From assembly GCA_964291545.2 (NCBI GenBank), contig OZ219860.1, forward strand, positions 1,054,001 to 1,118,000: 64,000 nucleotides of DNA. Reading direction: 5' to 3'. Positions 8,008-16,230 of the stretch are shown piece after piece. A program made the position numbers and the translations under genes. The notes under the pieces were generated by a model. That model did no database searches. It saw only the letters and a program-made list of their open reading frames with translations, and was not told the origin of the DNA. How positions within the stretch are numbered: position 1 is the first letter of the stretch; each line of letters opens with the position of its first letter. The DNA comes from G963667675 sp964291545. GTDB lineage: Bacteria > Chloroflexota > Dehalococcoidia > Lucifugimonadales > UBA3495.

Positions 8008-9113
8008 CTCGAGGTTGGGTAGACTGCAGGGTCGGGGACTTCCGGTTGGAGGTCGACTGGAATATTGAGCCCGGCGAGGTGCTGGCCCTGTTCGGGCCTT
8101 CGGGGGCCGGCAAGACCACCACACTCCGGGCCATAGCCGGGTTGTTGCGCCCCCACCGCGGCCACATCGAGATCGCAGGAAGCCCAGTGTATGACGACGC
8201 TGCCAGCTTGTGGATACCTGCCCACCGGCGGCGAATCGGATACCTCGCCCAGCAGTACCATCTATTCCCTCACCTGAACATGGCGCAAAACATTGGGTAC
8301 GGCCTGCGGAAATGGCCCAAGCCGGCGGCCGCGGAACGAGTGGCTGGGCTGGTCCGCGCTCTGCAACTCGACGGACTGGAAGAACGGCGTCCAGACGAGT
8401 TGTCTGGCGGCCAGCAGCAGAGGGTGGCCATCGCCCGGGCGCTGGCGCCAGAGCCGGACGTCCTGCTGTTGGATGAGCCCTTTGCCGCCATGGACGTGGA
8501 ACTCCGCAGGGTTTTGCGGAGAGAACTCAAAGCCGTACTGGCCCACTCGCCAATTCCGGTGATGCTGGTTACCCACGACCGGGAGGAAGCCCTGGCAATG
8601 GCTGACTGGGTGCAGGTAATCGACGAGGGGAAGACCATAGCCCGCGGCAGGCCGCTGGAGGTGCTGGGCCAGCCGGGACAGGGCCGGGTTGCCCGCTTGG
8701 TGGGCGTGGAGAACCTGTTCCATCTTGCAGTCGAGAGCCGCAATCCCCAGGACGGGACCATGATTTGCGCCGGGGGAGGCCTGCGGATAGAAGTCCCGCT
8801 GGACGAGCCCGCCCCTATTGCGGCGCAAGGCCTGGCCGGGGGAGAACAGGTGGCGGTGGGCATACGGGCGTCGGACATTATCCTGGCCCACCAGGAGCCG
8901 GTGGGGACATCGGCCCGCAACCGGCTGCACGGCATCGTCACCAGCGTCGAGCCTTCGACTCCGGGCTATGAAGTGACCCTTGACTGCGGCCAACCCCTGC
9001 GGTGCCGCATCACGGGCGCTTCGCTGGAGGAGATGGCAATCGAGCCGGGTTTGACCCTGTGGGCAGTCTTCAAGGCTTCGTCCTGCTTCATCGTTCAGGA
9101 CCCGCCGCCATAG
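8004..9113 (+). CDS. modC: Molybdate ABC transporter ATPase
   Basis: 369-aa ATPase that energises the ModAB importer. Walker A is GPSGAGKT (residues 31-38), the signature is LSGGQQQRVAIARAL, Walker B is VLLLDEPFAAMD, and the switch His is in LVTHDREEA. A C-terminal molybdate-sensing TOBE/Mop domain follows (from about residue 290, with SARNRLHGIVTSVEPS). It overlaps modB by 4 bp. It is the last gene of the operon; about 370 bp follow without a gene. Confidence 0.95.
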   Translation: MTRGWVDCRVGDFRLEVDWNIEPGEVLALFGPSGAGKTTTLRAIAGLLRPHRGHIEIAGSPVYDDAASLWIPAHRRRIGYLAQQYHLFPHLNMAQNIGYGLRKWPKPAAAERVAGLVRALQLDGLEERRPDELSGGQQQRVAIARALAPEPDVLLLDEPFAAMDVELRRVLRRELKAVLAHSPIPVMLVTHDREEALAMADWVQVIDEGKTIARGRPLEVLGQPGQGRVARLVGVENLFHLAVESRNPQDGTMICAGGGLRIEVPLDEPAPIAAQGLAGGEQVAVGIRASDIILAHQEPVGTSARNRLHGIVTSVEPSTPGYEVTLDCGQPLRCRITGASLEEMAIEPGLTLWAVFKASSCFIVQDPPP

Positions 9114-9479
9114 GTTGCGCCGCCGTTCCTGCCTCCAGGCCTACAGGCCCTTCAGCCACAAGCCACTGACATTTCGCGCTTGCCCATCCCATGCCTTATG
9201 TCTATCCTGTAGATGGGGAACTGCTTACACGTTGACGAACTAGTGAGTCGCCGCCGAGGACTGGGTGGCACTAAATGGCTCATAATGGCGCTGGAAAAAA
9301 TACTCCGGCCTCTTGACTTCGCCGGGTTGCATATATCAAATTCACCGGTATAATAGCGTGCTAGGTTAAAGTTAGGTTGATTCAGGCAGCTAAATCCCTC
9401 CGTTCTCCCTTATCTATGGTTGTCGCCCGTTGACCTACTGAGCCAAACAAAAACCAGTGTGGCCCAAGGAGGTCAACCA
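9114..9479. other. Intergenic region with a promoter
   Basis: No gene is seen in these 366 bp. The distal part is AT-rich compared with the surroundings and contains the promoter noted at 9327-9354. The last 20 bases carry the ribosome-binding site AAGGAGGT of the zinc-ribbon gene. Confidence 0.6.
9327..9354 (+). promoter_or_regulatory. Predicted promoter of the zinc-ribbon gene
   Basis: TTGCAT (9327-9332), a 16-bp spacer and a perfect TATAAT (9349-9354). The resulting leader of about 120 nt is long; no known riboswitch was recognised in it. Confidence 0.5.
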
Positions 9480-9788
9480 GTGGCCCTATCAGACAAAACT
9501 TTGGTCTGTGTGGAGTGCGGAGGTGAGTTCATATTCACCGCGGGCGAGCAGGAATTCTTTAATGCCCGTGGTTTTTCCAACGAGCCCAAGCGCTGTCGCA
9601 GCTGCCGCGCCGTGCGGCGGTCTGAGCAGCGCGGCGGCATGTACCAGGACGCCCCCAGGGAGATGTATCCCATAGTCTGCGCCGATTGCGGCAACGACGC
9701 CATGGTGCCTTTCCGTCCCAGGGGAGACCGGCCCGTCTATTGCAGCGACTGCTTCAGCAAGCAACGCGCCGAATCCTCCGAATTCTAA
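9480..9788 (+). CDS. Two-module zinc-ribbon protein
   Basis: 102-aa protein with two treble-Cys modules. The first reads CVEC...CRSC and the second CADC...CSDC, each able to bind one Zn2+. The first module carries the signature GGEFIFTAGEQEFFNARGFSNEPKRC of the probable zinc-ribbon family (zf-trcl type) common in Chloroflexota and Firmicutes. The second resembles the CxxC-CxxC domain found fused to it. GTG at 9480 is chosen because AAGGAGGT lies six bases upstream; the open frame starts earlier with unrelated sequence. Function unknown; a nucleic-acid or ribosome-linked role is only a guess. Confidence 0.8.
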   Translation: MALSDKTLVCVECGGEFIFTAGEQEFFNARGFSNEPKRCRSCRAVRRSEQRGGMYQDAPREMYPIVCADCGNDAMVPFRPRGDRPVYCSDCFSKQRAESSEF

Positions 9789-10095
9789 GTCCACAAAGCA
9801 GAGATACCAATTGCTGGGCCGGCTCCTACCGGCCCAGCAGTCTTTTCTTCCTCGATTTCTTCACCTGCATTGCCAAAGGGCAGCGCGCCGCGTGAAGTGA
9901 AACCCCACGACCCCTCGACGACCAACTCCGGTCGCATTCCGTTGAATGCGTCATTCAGAAACCGCTACAATGGGTCAGCTTCGTGTCGCCGTGTAGAACG
10001 GCCTATCAATCCAGTAATCGACAGCCTGGCCGCATCACTCTATCGACGGCAGCCTGGGGCTCCAAGTCGCAACGGGGAACGCAGCGTAAGATTCG
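9789..10095. other. Intergenic region
   Basis: Besides the terminator at 9812-9846, nothing recognisable is seen in the 307 bp before the UbiD-family gene. A weak purine-rich stretch (ACGGGGAACG) precedes the ATG at 10096. Confidence 0.5.
9812..9846 (+). terminator. Rho-independent terminator
   Basis: An 11-bp perfect stem (TGCTGGGCCGG and its complement) with a CTCCTA loop is followed by GTCTTTTCTT. It ends the zinc-ribbon gene. Confidence 0.92.
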
Positions 10096-11553
10096 ATGAA
10101 GTTCAAAGATCTTCGAGAGTTCATATCCTTCCTGGAGCGTAAAGACGCCATTCGGCGCATCCAGACGCCGGTCAGTTGCGAGCTGGAAATCACCGAGATC
10201 ACTGACCGGGTGATCAAGAGCGGCGGACCGGCGCTTCTGTTCGAAAACGTCGAGGGCTACGAAACTCCCGTGGCCATCAACCTGTTCGGGTCTCAGCAGC
10301 GGATGGCCTGGGCGTTGGGGGTGGAGCAGTTGGACGATGCCGTGGAGAGGGTGCATGGGTTGCTGCAGCTCATGCAGGGACCGCCCGAAGGTCTGCAAAA
10401 CAAGCTCCGCACCCTGGGCCAACTGCTCAAGATAGGGTCGTTCCAACCCAAGACAGTCCGTAACGCTCCCTGCCAGGAGGTGTTCCTACAGGGAGACGAC
10501 GTGGACCTTTTCCAATTTCCCATCCTCAAGTGCTGGCCGTTGGACGGCGGCCGCTTTATCACCCTGCCCCTGGTCATCACCCGTGACCCAGAAACCGGCG
10601 TGCAGAACTACGGCACGTACCGGATGCAGGTGTTTGACCGGAATACCACCGGCATGCACTGGCAGACCCACAAGGTGGGCGCTCGCCACTACCGGCTCAA
10701 CCAGCTAGGGCAAGGGGAGCGGATGGAGGTGGCCGTTGCTCTGGGCGGCGACCCGGCGTCGATTTGGAGCGGTTCAGCGCCGCTGCCCCCGGACATCGAC
10801 GAAATGATCGTGGCTGGATTCCTGCGGGAAGAGGGGGTCGAGTTGGTCAAGGGCAAGACCGTCGACGTGATGGTCCCCGCTCATGCCGAGATAGTGTTGG
10901 AAGGATACGTAACGCCGGGAGAGGAGCGGCAGGAAGGTCCCTTCGGAGACCACACCGGGTATTACTCCATGGAGGACGCTTACCCCGTGTTCCACGTTGA
11001 GGCGATAACCCGTCGACGGGACCCGATTTACCCCGCCGCAGTTGTGGGACGGCCCCCCATGGAAGACTACTGGATGGGCAAGGTGTCGGAGAGACTCTTC
11101 CTGCCCACGCTGCAACTGGTGCTGCCGGAAATCGTGGACCTGAACATGCCCGCCGAGGGGGTATTCCACAACCTGGTGATTGTGTCCATCAAGAAGGAGT
11201 ATCCGGGGCAGGCCCGTAAGGTGATGCACGGTCTGTGGGGCGTGGGACTAATGAGCCTGGCCAAGACGATCATCGTGGTGGACCATTTCGTAAACGTGCA
11301 CGACTTCTCTGAGGTCGCCTGGCGGGTAGCCAACAACATAGACCCGGCCCAGGACTTTGTGTTCACCAAGGGGCCGATAGACGACCTGGACGTCGCCTCA
11401 CCCACGCCGAAGTTCGGCAGCAAAGTGGGCATCGATGCCACGCAAAAGGGCCCTCTGGAAGGCCGTGTGCGCGAATGGCCGCCGGACATTGTCATGAGCC
11501 CGGAAATCAAAGAGTTGGTAGACCGCAAGTGGGGCGAGTACGGTCTCGGATAA
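10096..11553 (+). CDS. UbiD-family prenylated-FMN decarboxylase (MqnL-type)
   Basis: 485-aa UbiD-family (de)carboxylase, a prenylated-FMN enzyme acting on an aromatic acid. The N-terminus KDLREFISFLERKDAIRRI, the central DRNTTGMHWQTHKVGARHY and GDPASIW segments, and the C-terminal active-site region (PFGDHTGYYS, FHVEAITRRRDPIYP, with conserved Arg and Glu residues) match the family over its normal length. It is followed at once by UbiA-, UbiX- and UbiE-type genes. With mqnA at 26.8 kb, its likely role is decarboxylation of 1,4-dihydroxy-6-naphthoate derivatives in futalosine menaquinone synthesis (MqnL). This role is inferred from context. Confidence 0.92.
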   Translation: MKFKDLREFISFLERKDAIRRIQTPVSCELEITEITDRVIKSGGPALLFENVEGYETPVAINLFGSQQRMAWALGVEQLDDAVERVHGLLQLMQGPPEGLQNKLRTLGQLLKIGSFQPKTVRNAPCQEVFLQGDDVDLFQFPILKCWPLDGGRFITLPLVITRDPETGVQNYGTYRMQVFDRNTTGMHWQTHKVGARHYRLNQLGQGERMEVAVALGGDPASIWSGSAPLPPDIDEMIVAGFLREEGVELVKGKTVDVMVPAHAEIVLEGYVTPGEERQEGPFGDHTGYYSMEDAYPVFHVEAITRRRDPIYPAAVVGRPPMEDYWMGKVSERLFLPTLQLVLPEIVDLNMPAEGVFHNLVIVSIKKEYPGQARKVMHGLWGVGLMSLAKTIIVVDHFVNVHDFSEVAWRVANNIDPAQDFVFTKGPIDDLDVASPTPKFGSKVGIDATQKGPLEGRVREWPPDIVMSPEIKELVDRKWGEYGLG

Positions 11554-11554
11554 C

Positions 11555-12451
11555 ATGGCAGGAACCGGAGTCCAAGCAATAGCAGCCCTACCCCGGAAAG
11601 TGACAAACAGGGCCGTAGTATACCTTGGCTCGATCCGCGTCTGGGAGACCCTTTACGCCATGCCCTTTGCCTACATGGGCATGGTGCTGGCCGCCGACGG
11701 TTGGCCCGGGTGGAGCGCGTTCATCTGGATAACCGCGGCGATGGTTGGCGCGCGCACGTTGGGCATGTCCGCCAACCGGCTGATTCACCGCAAGGAAGAC
11801 AGCGCCAATCCCAGGACCGCAGGGCGCCACCTGCCCGGCGGCCTGATGAACCCTCGGGAAGTGCTGGTCATCATGGCGGTTTCCGCCGGGGTCTTCTTCT
11901 TCGCCGCGTCCCAGTTGAACAGCCTGGCCTTGATACTTTCGCCTATGGCCGCGGCTTATGTCATCCTGTACTCCTATTCCAAGTACCGGACGTGGGGCTG
12001 CCACTTCTTCCTGGGATGGGCCTTGGGCATTGCGCCGTCGGCCGCATGGATCGGGGTCACCGGGCGGCTGGACCCGGAGCCGGTCTTGCTGTCATTCGCG
12101 GTGGCCGCCTGGGCCGGAGGCTTCGACATCATCTACGGATGCGTCGACTACGACTTCGACCGGCAATACGGTGTCCACTCCATTCCCAGCCGGTTCGGCA
12201 TCCCGGCAGCCCTGTGGGTAAGCAGGGGATTGCACTTCTGCTCCGCGATTGCGCTGCTAGTTGCCGGGCTGTGGTTCGAACTCAACGCATACTATTTCAT
12301 CGGCTGGGGACTTTCGATGACCCTACTGGCCATGGAAAACCGGCTGGTCAGGACAGACAACCTGTCTGGCTTACATTCGCCCTTCTTCAAGTACAACAGC
12401 ACAATTTCCATAGTTCTGCTGGCCTTCACCGTCCTTGCCGTAACGCTGTAG
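11555..12451 (+). CDS. UbiA-family prenyltransferase (MqnP-type)
   Basis: 298-aa membrane prenyltransferase with about eight hydrophobic segments, expected to attach a polyprenyl chain to the naphthoate in menaquinone synthesis. The first Asp-rich motif region reads ANRLIHRKEDSANPRTAGRHLPGG. The usual N-R-x-x-D has His (H78) in the Asp place, while D82 is kept. The second motif, VDYDFDRQYGVHSIPSRFG (D198, D202), is intact. The start lies 2 bp after the UbiD-family stop. Neighbours and the NPRTAGR segment point to the MqnP subgroup. The H78 change is unusual for the family and is listed as a finding. Confidence 0.92.
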   Translation: MAGTGVQAIAALPRKVTNRAVVYLGSIRVWETLYAMPFAYMGMVLAADGWPGWSAFIWITAAMVGARTLGMSANRLIHRKEDSANPRTAGRHLPGGLMNPREVLVIMAVSAGVFFFAASQLNSLALILSPMAAAYVILYSYSKYRTWGCHFFLGWALGIAPSAAWIGVTGRLDPEPVLLSFAVAAWAGGFDIIYGCVDYDFDRQYGVHSIPSRFGIPAALWVSRGLHFCSAIALLVAGLWFELNAYYFIGWGLSMTLLAMENRLVRTDNLSGLHSPFFKYNSTISIVLLAFTVLAVTL

Positions 12452-12483
12452 TCCTTGACCCGGCGTGTGAGATAATCAAGGTA

Positions 12484-13077
12484 ATGACGGGACCTCCGGT
12501 AATAGTGGGCATAACGGGCGCCAGCGGTTCGATCCTAGCGCTGAGGACCGTTGACGAACTGTTGCGGCGGGACGTTCCCACCGCGCTGGTCTGCTCGAAT
12601 AACGCCCGGCTGGTGTGGCGCGACGAACTGGGAACGCCATTCAACCACACCCTGTCGGAGTGGCGGGAGCACCCGGGCTTCACCTGGTATCCGGTCAATG
12701 ACATGGCTGCGCCTATTGCCAGCGGCACCTTCCCGACCCGAGGCATGGTCATAGTGCCGGCCAGCATGAATACCCTGGCCGCCGTCGCTCATGGGATGAC
12801 CCATCACCTGATTCACCGGGCGGCGGACGTATGCCTTAAAGAGCGGCGGCCCCTGGTTATTGTCCCGCGAGAGACTCCCCTTCACTCTGGCCATTTGGAA
12901 AACATGCTGGCTGTCAGCCGACTTGGGGCCGTGATATTGCCTCCGCAACCTGCCTTTTATCTGCATCCCGAAAGCACAGAGGACACTGTCAGGTTTGTGG
13001 TTAGCCGGATGCTTGTCGCACTTAACGTGGAAGAATCTCTCCCTGAAGACCTGCAATACAGGGAGATGGAAGACTGA
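12484..13077 (+). CDS. ubiX: UbiX-family flavin prenyltransferase (MqnM-type)
   Basis: 197-aa flavin prenyltransferase that makes prenylated FMN from FMN and dimethylallyl phosphate, the cofactor of the UbiD-type enzyme encoded two genes upstream. Seen are the N-terminal VGITGASGSILALR flavin-binding motif, the PASMNTLAAVAHGMTHHLIHRAADVCLKERRPLVIVPRETP block and the final ILPPQPAFYLHP region, all UbiX hallmarks. ATG at 12484 lies 32 bp after ubiA; AAGG is the only upstream purine signal. The frame is open upstream but there encodes sequence overlapping ubiA. Confidence 0.93.
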   Translation: MTGPPVIVGITGASGSILALRTVDELLRRDVPTALVCSNNARLVWRDELGTPFNHTLSEWREHPGFTWYPVNDMAAPIASGTFPTRGMVIVPASMNTLAAVAHGMTHHLIHRAADVCLKERRPLVIVPRETPLHSGHLENMLAVSRLGAVILPPQPAFYLHPESTEDTVRFVVSRMLVALNVEESLPEDLQYREMED

Positions 13078-13152
13078 TGGGCATTCCTAACACCTTGCTG
13101 GATTCCGTAGCTCTGAATGTCCAATGCATTGCCGTGACTCCTGCCTGAGTCG

Positions 13153-13875
13153 ATGGCGGAACTGAAAGGACCGGCGAAGCAGCAGTACGTAGCCGACCTG
13201 TTCGCCCGCATCGCCCGCCGGTACGACCTGATGAACGACCTGATGACGGCCGGCTTGCACCGGCGGTGGAAAGGTCAGACGGCCCGACTAACAGCAGAGG
13301 GCCTGGCGGGGAAAGCCCTGGACATTGCCACGGGCACCGGCGACCTGGCGCTGGCCCTGTCGCGGCGTCCGGGGATCGACTACGTCGTCGGGGTAGACCT
13401 GCTCCCGGAGATGGCGGCGCTGGCCGGCAACAAGGCCGCTCTCAGCAAGCGGGAATCCCACGTAGGCTTGATGTTGGGAGACGCGTTGAGGCTGCCCTTT
13501 GCCGATGGCTCATTCGCTTGCGTCACCGCGGGTTTCAGCCTGCGAAACATGCCGGATTTAGAGCGGGCGTTAGCGGAGATGGTGAGGGTGGTACAACCCG
13601 GAGGGCGAGTAACCACGCTGGAATTGACCCCAATGCCACCGGGAATTTTGTCGCGGCTCATTAGGTGGTATTTCCACGGGCTGACGCCGTTGATGGGGCG
13701 AATAGTCGCCGGAGACCAGCCGGCTTACGCCTACCTGCCTGACTCGGTCAATGTGTTCGTAGAAGCCGAAGACCTGGCTCAACTACTCAGGAACGCTGGC
13801 TTGACAGACGTTGGGTACCAGCGCATGGGCTTCGGCGCGGTGGCTTTGCATTGGGGACACCGTCCCTTGGATTGA
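13153..13875 (+). CDS. ubiE: Demethylmenaquinone methyltransferase
   Basis: 240-aa SAM-dependent C-methyltransferase of the MenG/UbiE family, the last step of menaquinone synthesis. The N-terminus VADLFARIARRYDLMNDLMTAGLHRRWK and the SAM motif LDIATGTGDLALAL are classic. They are followed by LGDALRLPFADGSFACVTAGFSLRNMPDLERALAEMVRVVQPGGR. The length is normal. It follows ubiX by 75 bp and closes the UbiD-UbiA-UbiX-UbiE run. Confidence 0.94.
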   Translation: MAELKGPAKQQYVADLFARIARRYDLMNDLMTAGLHRRWKGQTARLTAEGLAGKALDIATGTGDLALALSRRPGIDYVVGVDLLPEMAALAGNKAALSKRESHVGLMLGDALRLPFADGSFACVTAGFSLRNMPDLERALAEMVRVVQPGGRVTTLELTPMPPGILSRLIRWYFHGLTPLMGRIVAGDQPAYAYLPDSVNVFVEAEDLAQLLRNAGLTDVGYQRMGFGAVALHWGHRPLD

Positions 13876-14006
13876 GCTGTCATGCGAGCATAGCGCCGTA
13901 ACGGAGCAACAGCTAAAATAGGGCAATCTCAGTTCGGCCTGTTCTAAAGCGACAGACATAGCAGGACTGTTGTCATCACGCGTCGGGGCCGTACTTTGGA
14001 GGCCTG

Positions 14007-15344
14007 ATGAGCACCATCCTGGACGAATACGTTTCAAAGCACCCAGGCTCGGCACAGCGCTATACCGCGGCAGTGAGGTTGTTTCCGGGAGGAGTCACCC
14101 ACGACGTCAGGTACGCCCAGCCGTTTCCCTTGTATATGACCCACGGCGCGGGCCCGTTGAAGTGGGACGTGGACGGGAACGAGTACGTGGACTACGTGTC
14201 GGGGCACGGCGCTTTGCTTCTCGGTCACTCACACCCGGCCATCACCGAAGCGGTGTCTCGGCAGGTACTGCGGGGCACTCACCTGGGAGCCAACACCGAC
14301 GCAGAGATACGATGGGCCAAGGCGATTACCGCCCTGATGCCCTCTGTGGAAAAAGTACGGTTTCACAGCTCGGGGACCGAGGCCACGCTGATGGCCATGC
14401 GGCTCGCCCGGGCCTATACCGGCAAGTCGAAGATCATCAAGCTCCAGGACCACTTTCACGGTTGGCACGACTACGCCATGACCGGGTCGGACCATGCGGC
14501 GCCCGGAATTCCTGACGCCATTTGGGGAAACATGGTGATTGTTCCCGCGGGAGACCTGGGCGCCGTCGAAGAAGCCTTGGGGCGGGACCAGGATATAGCA
14601 GGCCTGATCTTGGAGCCCACCGGGGCCCACTACGGCCGGTTGCCCTTCGACGACCCCGAGGCCTACCTGGTCGGGCTTAGAGAATTGACCGAGGAGCACG
14701 GGGCGGCGCTGATATTCGACGAGGTGGTTACGGGCTTCCGGGCGTCGCCCGGAGGTAGCCAGGTGCGCTACAGCGTGACGCCCGACCTGACGACCATGGC
14801 CAAGATTGTCGCAGGGGGCCTACCCGGGGGCGCCGTCGGGGGCAGGGGGGAGGTTATGGACATGATGTCCCCCAGGAACGACCCGGAGTGGGACAACAGC
14901 CACCGGGTATACCATCCCGGGACTTTCAACGCCAACCCGCTTTCCGCGGCAGCCGGGGCCGTGTGCTTGGAACTAATCGCCAACCATCCGATAAACCGGC
15001 AGGCGGACGCCATGGGAGAACGCCTCAAGACAGGCCTCAACGATATATTCGGCAGGATGGAAGTGGCCGGGCACGCCCACGGCATAGCGTCGATGATCCA
15101 CGTGGTGATGGCCGATTGCGATTGCGACCGCGAGACCTGCTCAATGCCTCACCGCAAGATTAAGGAGACTACAGCATCTCCCGCGGTCACGGCGCTAAAG
15201 CGGGGCCTGCAGAACCAGGGGGTCGACATCATGGGCCGGGGATCTTTCCTGGTGTCGGCTACTCATAGCGATGAGCACATAGACCGGACGCTGGAAGCTT
15301 TCCAGAACACTTTGCAGGCGCTGCGGGCTGAGGGCTTGGCGTAG
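14007..15344 (+). CDS. Glutamate-1-semialdehyde 2,1-aminomutase family protein (class III aminotransferase)
   Basis: 445-aa PLP enzyme of fold type I, class III. The N-terminus FPGGVTHDVRYAQPFPLYMTHGAG and GPLKWDVDGNEYVDYVSGHGALLLGHSHP resemble HemL. The SSGTEATLMAMRLARAYTGKSKIIK segment binds the PLP phosphate, DEVVTGFR contributes the PLP-ring Asp, and the Schiff-base Lys lies in MAKIVAGGLPGGAVGG. A Cys-rich insert (DCDCDRETC) near residue 370 is not part of classical HemL and may indicate a relative with another substrate. The start is preceded by TTGGAGG. No haem genes lie nearby, so the tetrapyrrole role is uncertain. Confidence 0.78.
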   Translation: MSTILDEYVSKHPGSAQRYTAAVRLFPGGVTHDVRYAQPFPLYMTHGAGPLKWDVDGNEYVDYVSGHGALLLGHSHPAITEAVSRQVLRGTHLGANTDAEIRWAKAITALMPSVEKVRFHSSGTEATLMAMRLARAYTGKSKIIKLQDHFHGWHDYAMTGSDHAAPGIPDAIWGNMVIVPAGDLGAVEEALGRDQDIAGLILEPTGAHYGRLPFDDPEAYLVGLRELTEEHGAALIFDEVVTGFRASPGGSQVRYSVTPDLTTMAKIVAGGLPGGAVGGRGEVMDMMSPRNDPEWDNSHRVYHPGTFNANPLSAAAGAVCLELIANHPINRQADAMGERLKTGLNDIFGRMEVAGHAHGIASMIHVVMADCDCDRETCSMPHRKIKETTASPAVTALKRGLQNQGVDIMGRGSFLVSATHSDEHIDRTLEAFQNTLQALRAEGLA

Positions 15345-15358
15345 CCCCCAGTAAGGGC

Positions 15359-16216
15359 TTATTGGCGGTTGACGGAGAAGACCCGGTCATGACCGGCCAG
15401 GTCTTTCGTTACGTTAGTCTTGGCTCCAGGGAAATATTCACGGGCTAGCGCTTCTACGACGGGGCTTTGTTCCGGGTCAAGCTCCAGCAGGATTGCACCA
15501 CGGTCCTTCAACTTGCCCGGCGCTTGAGCTAACAGGGCGCGGATGCAGTCCAGGCCGCCGGGGCCGCCGTCCAGGGCCAGGAGGGGTTCTCGCTGAACTT
15601 CCGGCTGCAGGGTGGCAATCCTTCCTGATGGTATGTAGGGCAGGTTGGCGACGATCAGGTCCACCGGCTCCTGTAACGGTTCCAAGAGATTGCCCCCGCG
15701 TAGGATGACCCTATCGGCCACGGTGTGGACTTTCACGTTGCAGCCAGCCACAGCCAGCGCCTGCTCCGACACGTCCAGAGCGTAGACGCGGGCCGCGGGC
15801 AGGTGTCTGGCCAGGCTAATGGCGATGGCGCCGCACCCCGTGCCCACGTCAGCTATGACTAAGCCCTGGGCCTCCGTCTCTTTTTTTGACGCTATGAACA
15901 GGGCCTGTTCCACCAGGGTTTCGGTCTCCGGGCGAGGTATCAGCACGTCGGAGTTGACCAGCAGGTCGAGGCTGTAGAACTCCCGGCGGCCGACGATGTA
16001 GGCCAGCGGCTCACGGGCAAGCCGACGCCGCAGCATGGAGTCCAAGGCATGTTGCTGCCGCCGACCGACTTCCAGTTCGTGATGAGCGAAGAGGTCTTGG
16101 CGGGGCTTCTGCAACAGGTGCATCACCATCACCTCTGCTTCCAGACGAGGGTCGGCGATGCATGATGCGTCCAACAGCTCGTGGGCCTGTTGAATGACCT
16201 GGTGAAGGGACGCCAT
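15359..16216 (-). CDS. prmC: Peptide chain release factor N5-glutamine methyltransferase
   Basis: 285-aa SAM-dependent methyltransferase that modifies the Gln of the GGQ motif of release factors. The N-terminal helical domain is followed by YIVGRREFYSLDLLVNSDVLIPRPETETLVEQ and the SAM motif IADVGTGCGAIAISLA. The substrate-binding signature reads NLPY rather than the usual NPPY (VANLPYIPSG). It lies 14 bp downstream of prfA on the same strand, the classical prfA-prmC pair, so enzyme and substrate are co-expressed. Confidence 0.95.
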   Translation of the reverse strand: MASLHQVIQQAHELLDASCIADPRLEAEVMVMHLLQKPRQDLFAHHELEVGRRQQHALDSMLRRRLAREPLAYIVGRREFYSLDLLVNSDVLIPRPETETLVEQALFIASKKETEAQGLVIADVGTGCGAIAISLARHLPAARVYALDVSEQALAVAGCNVKVHTVADRVILRGGNLLEPLQEPVDLIVANLPYIPSGRIATLQPEVQREPLLALDGGPGGLDCIRALLAQAPGKLKDRGAILLELDPEQSPVVEALAREYFPGAKTNVTKDLAGHDRVFSVNRQ

Positions 16217-16230
16217 GGCGGTGGGCCTGG

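Noticed and set aside
9355..9479. Long leader of the zinc-ribbon gene as a riboswitch
   Set aside because: No known aptamer core or convincing structure was recognised. It is listed only as a leader.
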